Below, piece by piece: positions 59,405-64,000 of a stretch of 64,000 nucleotides of DNA. The stretch is from Cololabis saira (Eukaryota; Chordata; Actinopteri; Beloniformes; Belonidae). Where the stretch lies: positions 47,531,986 through 47,595,985 of the forward strand of contig NC_084598.1 in the NCBI RefSeq assembly GCF_033807715.1, in the 5' to 3' direction. Under the pieces are notes generated by a model. That model did not search any database. It worked only from the letters and a program-made list of their open reading frames with translations, and was not told the DNA's origin. The stretch's first letter is position 1; every line of letters begins with the position of its first letter. The position numbers and the translations under genes are program-made.

Positions 59405-59815
59405 TTTTTTAAACCTTTATTTAACCAGGAAGTCTCATTGAGATACGAGATCTCTTTTGCAAGGGAGACCTGGCCAAGACAAGAGCAGCAATAAAATACA
59501 CAATACAACATACATCACTCAAAAACCAACATCAAACAGTAGATCCATCTACAGATAACAACTACATTCTTCAAGTAAATTGTTTCGTAACAAAGATTTA
59601 AATTTGCCAGAGGAAACCAGGGTGCTTAAGTGCGTTAGGTCTTGTAAACCATTCCATGCCAATGGAGCAAAGTGAGAAAATGCAGTCTTACCTAGTTCAG
59701 CGATCAGCGCTCTGGGAGTTTATAAAAGTAGGAATCTAGTGGATCTGGTATTGTAGCTGCTAGAGACAAATGAGACTACAAAGGTAAGGAGGAAGCTTAC
59801 CCAAGAAGGTCTTAT
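59405..59815 (-). mobile_element. LINE 3' fragment inserted in the BEL/Pao relic
   Basis: TTTATTTAACCAGGAAGTCT and CAAGGGAGACCTGGCCAAGA belong to a 3' end repeated widely in fish genomes. The A/T-rich tail at 59405 indicates minus orientation. The left boundary with gag is approximate. Confidence 0.55.
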
Positions 59816-60328
59816 ATATGAAGATGTACATGTGTGTTTTCCTCCGTAAATAGAATTTAAGACATGTGTCCTTCTCCTTGATCCATTTTATAATGTCAGC
59901 TTTGGAGAGTCTTTTGAATTCTATGCATGAAGCAAGGAAGTGGTCTTTAACATTACAGTGGGGACAGTAAGGCTTGGGCTTATTTACATTGACTTACTTT
60001 GATGTAAGCTGTTGGTGTGCCATCTATCTCAGATGTTGACAGGTAGACAGAGGAGACTTGTCTGGGGGGCTAGCGTTCCTTTCCTGCTCGTGGTATTTCC
60101 TGCTTGTGGAGCTCAACAGCTCTCTCTGATATGCGTTTGGGACTCGACTTTAACTGTAGCCACTTTGAAAGGTCAAGCAGGGAATAGGTTTGGCTCGCCT
60201 GCCCGGTCAGAATACCACGGTTAATACAGTGCTCAACAAACCCATCTCTGTACTGCACCGGGAGTTTACTGAGGAGTCTGTCGACATGAGAGGCACATCT
60301 TCATTCAGATCCATTGGGGCCCTCTAGG
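59816..60328 (-). pseudogene. BEL/Pao gag, C-terminal part
   Basis: The minus-strand frames show YRDGFVEHCINRGILTG, YSLLDLSKWLQLKSS and RISERAVELHKQEIP, followed by a CCHC knuckle (C-x2-C-x4-H-x4-C, around YCPHCNVKDHFLASC, about 59923-59970) and FKRLSKADIIKWIKEKD. An in-frame stop lies at 60301-60303 and frames shift between blocks. Confidence 0.78.
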
Positions 60329-60336
60329 GACAGCAA

Positions 60337-60938
60337 CAGGGCCGCCGCAAGTGGTGTGCGAACCGTGAGACCGCACGGGGCTTCGTGCTATGGGCCGTTT
60401 TTGAAAAAAAAATATTTTTTTTTTCCTTTTTTCCCTTATAAATATCAACAGTCACGTTCCATTACAGACCTAAATGTTACTAGTCTGTGCATATCAATAA
60501 ATATATGTGCAATGATGACGCGTGTCTGTTGTTCCATACAACTGATCAGACCAAGCGCAGACACAAGCTCTGATCCAGACGGGTGGAGTTGGAACAAACT
60601 GTCACACAATGTCGAGAGAACGAGACAGAATCAGGAAATTTCCATCAGGGGAGGTCAAAAGAAAAAACTAAAGAAAATGGAAGAGTTTATTGCCTCTCTG
60701 AAAGGCTTGTTTGATAAATTTGTTAGAAAAATCACCGATCCGACCGGGTCTCAAGCAGCCGTGGGGCCCCTCGTCGAGGCAAGAGATGATGATGAGACAG
60801 GGGAAGGTATCCAGTATTTTGCTAATTGGAGAGTAAAAATTGCGCATATAGACCTGAAAAACCCAAAAATTTCGCGAATTTCGAGGGCCCTCCACGGCAA
60901 TTTCGCACAGGGCCTGGCAAATCTCCCAGACGGCTCTG
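60337..60938 (+). mobile_element. short hAT element with transposase N-terminal fragment, copy 2
   Basis: GACAGCAA flanks it at 60329-60336 and 60939-60946, a perfect 8-bp duplication. The ends CAGGGCCGCC and (complement) CAGAGCCGTC match copy 1 (7697-8330). It contains the same start, MSRERDRIRKF (ATG 60609), but a frameshift follows, with LKGLFDKFVRKITDPTG in another frame. It is inserted in BEL/Pao gag, so it is younger than that relic. Confidence 0.88.
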
Positions 60939-60946
60939 GACAGCAA

Positions 60947-61274
60947 CATTCCCACCAGAGCATGGACGGACAGGGACAAATCATCAAAGGCCTCTACGTC
61001 ACCTATGCGAATAAAGGGGGAGTTCAATATCGCTCTGATTTCGCTCTGGACTAGGAGTCTTGGCTGACCATATTTCTCTTGGAGTGCTAAGAGAGCTGTG
61101 GAATATGGTCTTGGATCATGCATGCTGGATCTGGCCAGTTTGCTGGCTCCTGGGTGCTGCAGATGTTGCAACAGGATCTGATATTTATACTGTTCAGTGA
61201 GATGTGGCTGGTTGTCAAGGAGATTATCCAGAGCCATTTTCAGAAGGGCAAAGTCACTCTCTCATCCACTCTTA
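60947..61274 (-). pseudogene. BEL/Pao gag, central part
   Basis: The minus-strand frame reads MALDNLLDNQPHLTEQYKYQ, PYSTALLALQEKYGQP and AFDDLSLSVHALVGMLL and runs straight into the hAT insertion. It is intact over about 100 codons, the best-preserved part of the relic. Confidence 0.82.
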
Positions 61275-61998
61275 GGCCCCGTTTACACGGAGCAAAAACT
61301 GAGGCGTTTTCATGCGTTTTGGCCGTTAGTTTACACGAAAACGAAGCTCAAAGTCTCCAAAAACCATCATTTCTGAAAACTCCGGCCAAAGTGGAGATTT
61401 TCAAAAACTCCGTTTTCACGTTTGCGTCTAAACAGAGGAAAACGGAGTAAAACGGAGGAAAACGGAGATTTAGGCTTCACAACGTCACATTATGCAACAG
61501 ACACGTCACCAGCGCCATGTGTGCGACCTGTGTTTACAATTAGTTTGGCCACCGTCAATATTTTCTTGTATTTTACCTGTTGTATATTCTAATGTCACAC
61601 TTAAAAGTAACTCCACTTCTCTGTCACTCCAAACTAAAGACTCTCGTTCCATCTTGGAAGTAAAGCCTGAATTATGGTCCTGCGTTAAATCGACGCAGAG
61701 CCTACGGCGTAGGGTACGCGGTGACGCGTGCCATACGGTGTGTGTCGCCGCGTACCCTACGCCGTAGGCTCTGCATTGGTGTAACGCAGAACCATAAATC
61801 AGCCTTAACTGGAAGTTACACGTGTCATTTGTTGATGTTTTTTCCAGGATTCTGATTGGCTGGTTAACAGCCTATTTATGCGGATTTGTGTAAACGAAGG
61901 GATTTTGAAAACAATCTTGTGTAAACGATGGAATTTTTCAAAACGTAGAGGGGGAAATATCCATTTTTGTAAATGCCCGGCTATGTGGAAACGGGGCC
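61275..61998. mobile_element. MITE of the GGCCCCGTTT family, copy 2
   Basis: TTA flanks (61272-61274 and 61999-62001). The terminal inverted repeats are GGCCCCGTTTACACG and, as complement, GGCCCCGTTTCCACATAGC. About 580 bp without the nested 142-bp palindromic MITE (61664-61805). It interrupts BEL/Pao gag. Internal repeats include GGAAAACGGAG. Confidence 0.85.
61664..61805. mobile_element. palindromic MITE, copy 3, with matching empty site
   Basis: A 142-bp near-palindrome with arms AGCCTGAATTATGGTCCTGC and CATAAATCAGCCT, bordered by TAA (61661-61663 and 61806-61808). The paralogous position in MITE copy 1 (55997-55999) has a single TAA and no insertion, confirming the exact ends and the 3-bp duplication. 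Confidence 0.92.
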
Positions 61999-62320
61999 TT
62001 AAACACAGGAAGTGAAGGCCTTGGTATCCCATAAGCAGAGGCTACTAACAAATCCATAACATTGGGGGTTTGGATATGTGAGTACACAGATCGTGGCTGC
62101 TGGGATGACATGGCGTGCATTGGTTGTAAATTAGTAATCAGAGTGGGCTGTCCAGGAACAGGTATTGTTGCAGTATAGGTAGGGGCTCGGACAGTGACTG
62201 GAGGTACATGGTGAGTAGAACGGGTAGAGGGTATTTCCTGGATAGCTGCATGGTGACTGGAAGAGGGTATAGCCTCAGCCAATACTCGGGGGATACTTGG
62301 TGCAGCTTGAGCAGTAGCTA
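61999..62320 (-). pseudogene. BEL/Pao gag, N-terminal part
   Basis: The minus-strand frame is Pro/Thr/Ser-rich (IPSTRSTHHVPPVTV, IQTPNVMDLLVASAYG), as in the variable N-terminus of BEL/Pao gag, and leads up to the MITE insertion. Its start is cut by the hAT-like end at 62321. Confidence 0.65.
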
Positions 62321-62950
62321 CTAGGGGAGTAACGATACACTAATCTCACCATACGGTACCATATTATAGCAGTATTTTTTAACAACCTTGAATGAGGAAC
62401 ATATGACTGGAAAAAATGGTCTTTTATTTGAAAGACACAAAATACAAAACAATACTGTGCGTTTGCCCTATTGTTACAGTTTGTAACGCTTTATAACTGT
62501 TTAAGTTTTATTGTTAGTTTGTAAAGCTTTATAACTGTTTAAGTTTTAAAGAGAAAGCCAGGCCAACCATTTTCCACAAACTGAACTAAAAGTAAATGTC
62601 AGGTTTGCATTATGATCTTCAGTTTCATACAAGTACAAATATTTAGACACAAACTGAATAGTTTCTCATGTGTGATTTGACTTTTTTATTTCCCAGAAAT
62701 TTAACAACTAAAATTAAATAAATAAATAAATAAAAGTAAATAAATACATACAATTTTACATCATAAAAAGACTGATTCATGCTCACCTTATAAGTGTAAG
62801 AGGAGATTTATTTTAGTTAAGAAGGTTATTTTGGTAATTCAGGGTTGATTATTTTATAAATCTATTCTTTATATTCTGATGTAAATCAGGGACTAGTTTA
62901 TCTGTAGTGATTAGTCTGTTTTAGATTGGGCGGAGTGATACGCCACAGTA
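62321..62950. mobile_element. hAT-type terminus and AT-rich interior
   Basis: TAGGGGAGTAACGATACAC then CACCATACGGTACC is a common fish hAT left end. The segment near 62935 (GTGATACGCCACAGTACGGC then ACTA) may be the right end, but no 8-bp duplication was found, so the boundaries are uncertain. No transposase seen. Confidence 0.45.
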
Positions 62951-63080
62951 CGGCACTAGGTGCTGTGTTGATGTTCTAAAATCCTACACTGTTGAGGGAC
63001 ATTAAAGTACACTGGAACCCAGCACAAGTTGTCCCGTGTTTATCCTACTCACCACCCCAAAAAGGTTTAATTTAATAATG
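62951..63080. other. unassigned spacer
   Basis: Short stretch between the hAT-like segment and the LINE tail. Nothing recognised. Confidence 0.4.
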
Positions 63081-64000
63081 TAATGTAATGTAAACTTTAT
63101 TTGTATAGCACCTTACATCGACCTCAAGGTGAACCAAAGTGCTTTACATAACATACAACAATATAAAACAAGAATAAAACATATGAACATATAAAAACAT
63201 CAAGTATAAAAAGTGTCGCCACACTACTGGGTATTAAAAGCCACCCTGAATAAATAAGTTTTAATTTTAGATTTAAAAAGGCCAAGGTCAGAGATGGTGC
63301 GTAATTCACAGGGGAGCTTATTCCAGAGCCTGGGGCCGGCAACTGAAAAGGCTCGGTCACCCCAGCGCTTCTGCCTTGACCTGGGCACTTCCAACAAACG
63401 TTGGTTGGAGGACCTCAGAGCTCTGCCAGGCTCACGCACTGTTAAAATCTCCGATAAATAAGGAGGGGCAAGGCCGTTAAGAGCTTTAAAAACAAACATT
63501 AAAAGTTTAAAATCAACTCTAAAACGAACAGGCAGCCAGTGAAGGGAATAGAGGACCGGGGTGATGTGCTCTCGTCTGGGTGTGTTTGTTAAAAGACGGG
63601 CAGCTGCATTTTGTACCAGCTGAAGACGGCTAAAAGAGGATTGGGCAATGCCAACATAAAGTGCATTGCAATAGTCCAATCTGGAGCTGACTAGAGCATG
63701 GATAGCTCTCTCCATGTCGTGACGGCTCAAAAATGTTTTGACTTTGGTTAAAAGACGCAATTGATAAAAACTTGTCTTCACGACATTGTCCACTTGTCGG
63801 TCAAATTTTAAAAAGCTATCAAAAATAACTCCCAGATTCCTAACTTTGGGACTAAAAGATCCGGACAAAGAGCCAAAGTCAGCCATCACGGTGTCACCAA
63901 ACAAAATGCACTCCGTTTTGTCCTCATTTAAATGTAAAAAATTGCGTGCCAACCACTGTTTGATGTCAGCAATGCATTCCAGCAGGGAGCTTTGTGCACT
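63081..64000 (-). mobile_element. L2-type LINE, C-terminal part, running off the right edge
   Basis: The minus strand from the window edge down to the stop at 63224 is open: CIADIKQWLARNF, NEDKTECILFG, VRNLGVIFDS, IHALVSSRLDYCNALYVGI, RLQLVQNAAARLLT, LHWLPVRFRVDFKLL, APPYLSEIL and GPRLWNKLPCELR. This is the region after the RT palm in L2-like proteins. The 3' end has AAAGTGCTTTACATAA and a TAATG-repeat tail at 63075-63098. It is a different subfamily from the L2 at 35637. The frame is uninterrupted here, so the rest should be examined beyond 64000. Confidence 0.88.

Larger units (their letters stand above)
57673..62320 (-). mobile_element. BEL/Pao LTR retrotransposon relic with nested insertions
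   Basis: Gag, protease and integrase remnants occur in the expected order on the minus strand: gag N-part (62320-61999), gag core (61274-60947), gag C-part with a CCHC knuckle (60328-59816), protease (59330-59098), integrase (58014-57673). Reverse transcriptase, RNase H and both LTRs were not found. Insertions between the pieces include a MITE (61275-61998, itself carrying another MITE), a hAT element (60337-60938), a LINE 3' end (59405-59815), CTGGTC repeats and a Harbinger-like segment. Frameshifts, internal stops and deletions make it inactive. Confidence 0.8.

Overview
The window is vertebrate nuclear DNA, almost certainly from a ray-finned (teleost) fish and probably a percomorph. The evidence is a single-exon RING/B-box/SPRY TRIM gene of the fish A33-like type, several L2 (Maui-like) non-LTR elements sharing the typical fish L2 3' end, a fish tRNA-derived SINE, a BEL/Pao relic, and several hAT and Harbinger-type elements, all in AT-rich DNA with long (TA)n and (AC)n runs. 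The only intact protein-coding gene I can support is the TRIM gene at 6066-7487. A putative signal-peptide exon at 15556-15619 is a weak second candidate.

Layout. 1-3344: a broken hAT transposase-like gene on the minus strand, itself interrupted by a 1.5-kb insertion with a perfect 8-bp target duplication. 3473-5266: a 34/37-bp minisatellite. 5.3-8.3 kb: L2 3' UTR, the TRIM gene with an ISRE-like motif upstream, and a short hAT element. 9-12 kb: LINE tails and a BED-type hAT element. 12.4-14.5 kb: a 31/36-bp minisatellite with a CTCF-like core. 16.3-17.7 kb: a TTAA-flanked DNA transposon carrying a nested palindromic MITE. 20.99-31.43 kb: a 30-bp satellite, split by a 5'-truncated LINE. 31.8-42.7 kb: a 43/45-bp array, then a 10-bp array split by an L2 copy and another retroelement. 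43.9-50.0 kb: an 11-bp array. 50.6-55.2 kb: 22-, 25- and 42/33-bp arrays. 55.3-64.0 kb: nested transposons in and around a BEL/Pao relic, a telomere-like repeat with a SINE inside it, and an L2-type LINE running off the right edge.

By my reading about 40 percent of the window is tandem repeat, in roughly a dozen unrelated families. Several arrays are interrupted by retroelements, and two show higher-order structure (1260 bp in the 30-mer array, 682 bp in the 11-mer array). With the interstitial CCCTAA repeats this suggests a subtelomeric or otherwise recombination-prone region; that is an inference.

There is no operon or multi-gene pathway here. The biological interest lies in repeat architecture: target-site duplications that date the insertions, a filled/empty-site pair inside the window, arrays of CTCF-like cores, and the expansion of a new 40-bp repeat inside a reverse-transcriptase domain. 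Very long open frames across the 30-, 10-, 31/36- and 42/33-bp arrays are arithmetic by-products of the repeat units and are not annotated as genes.
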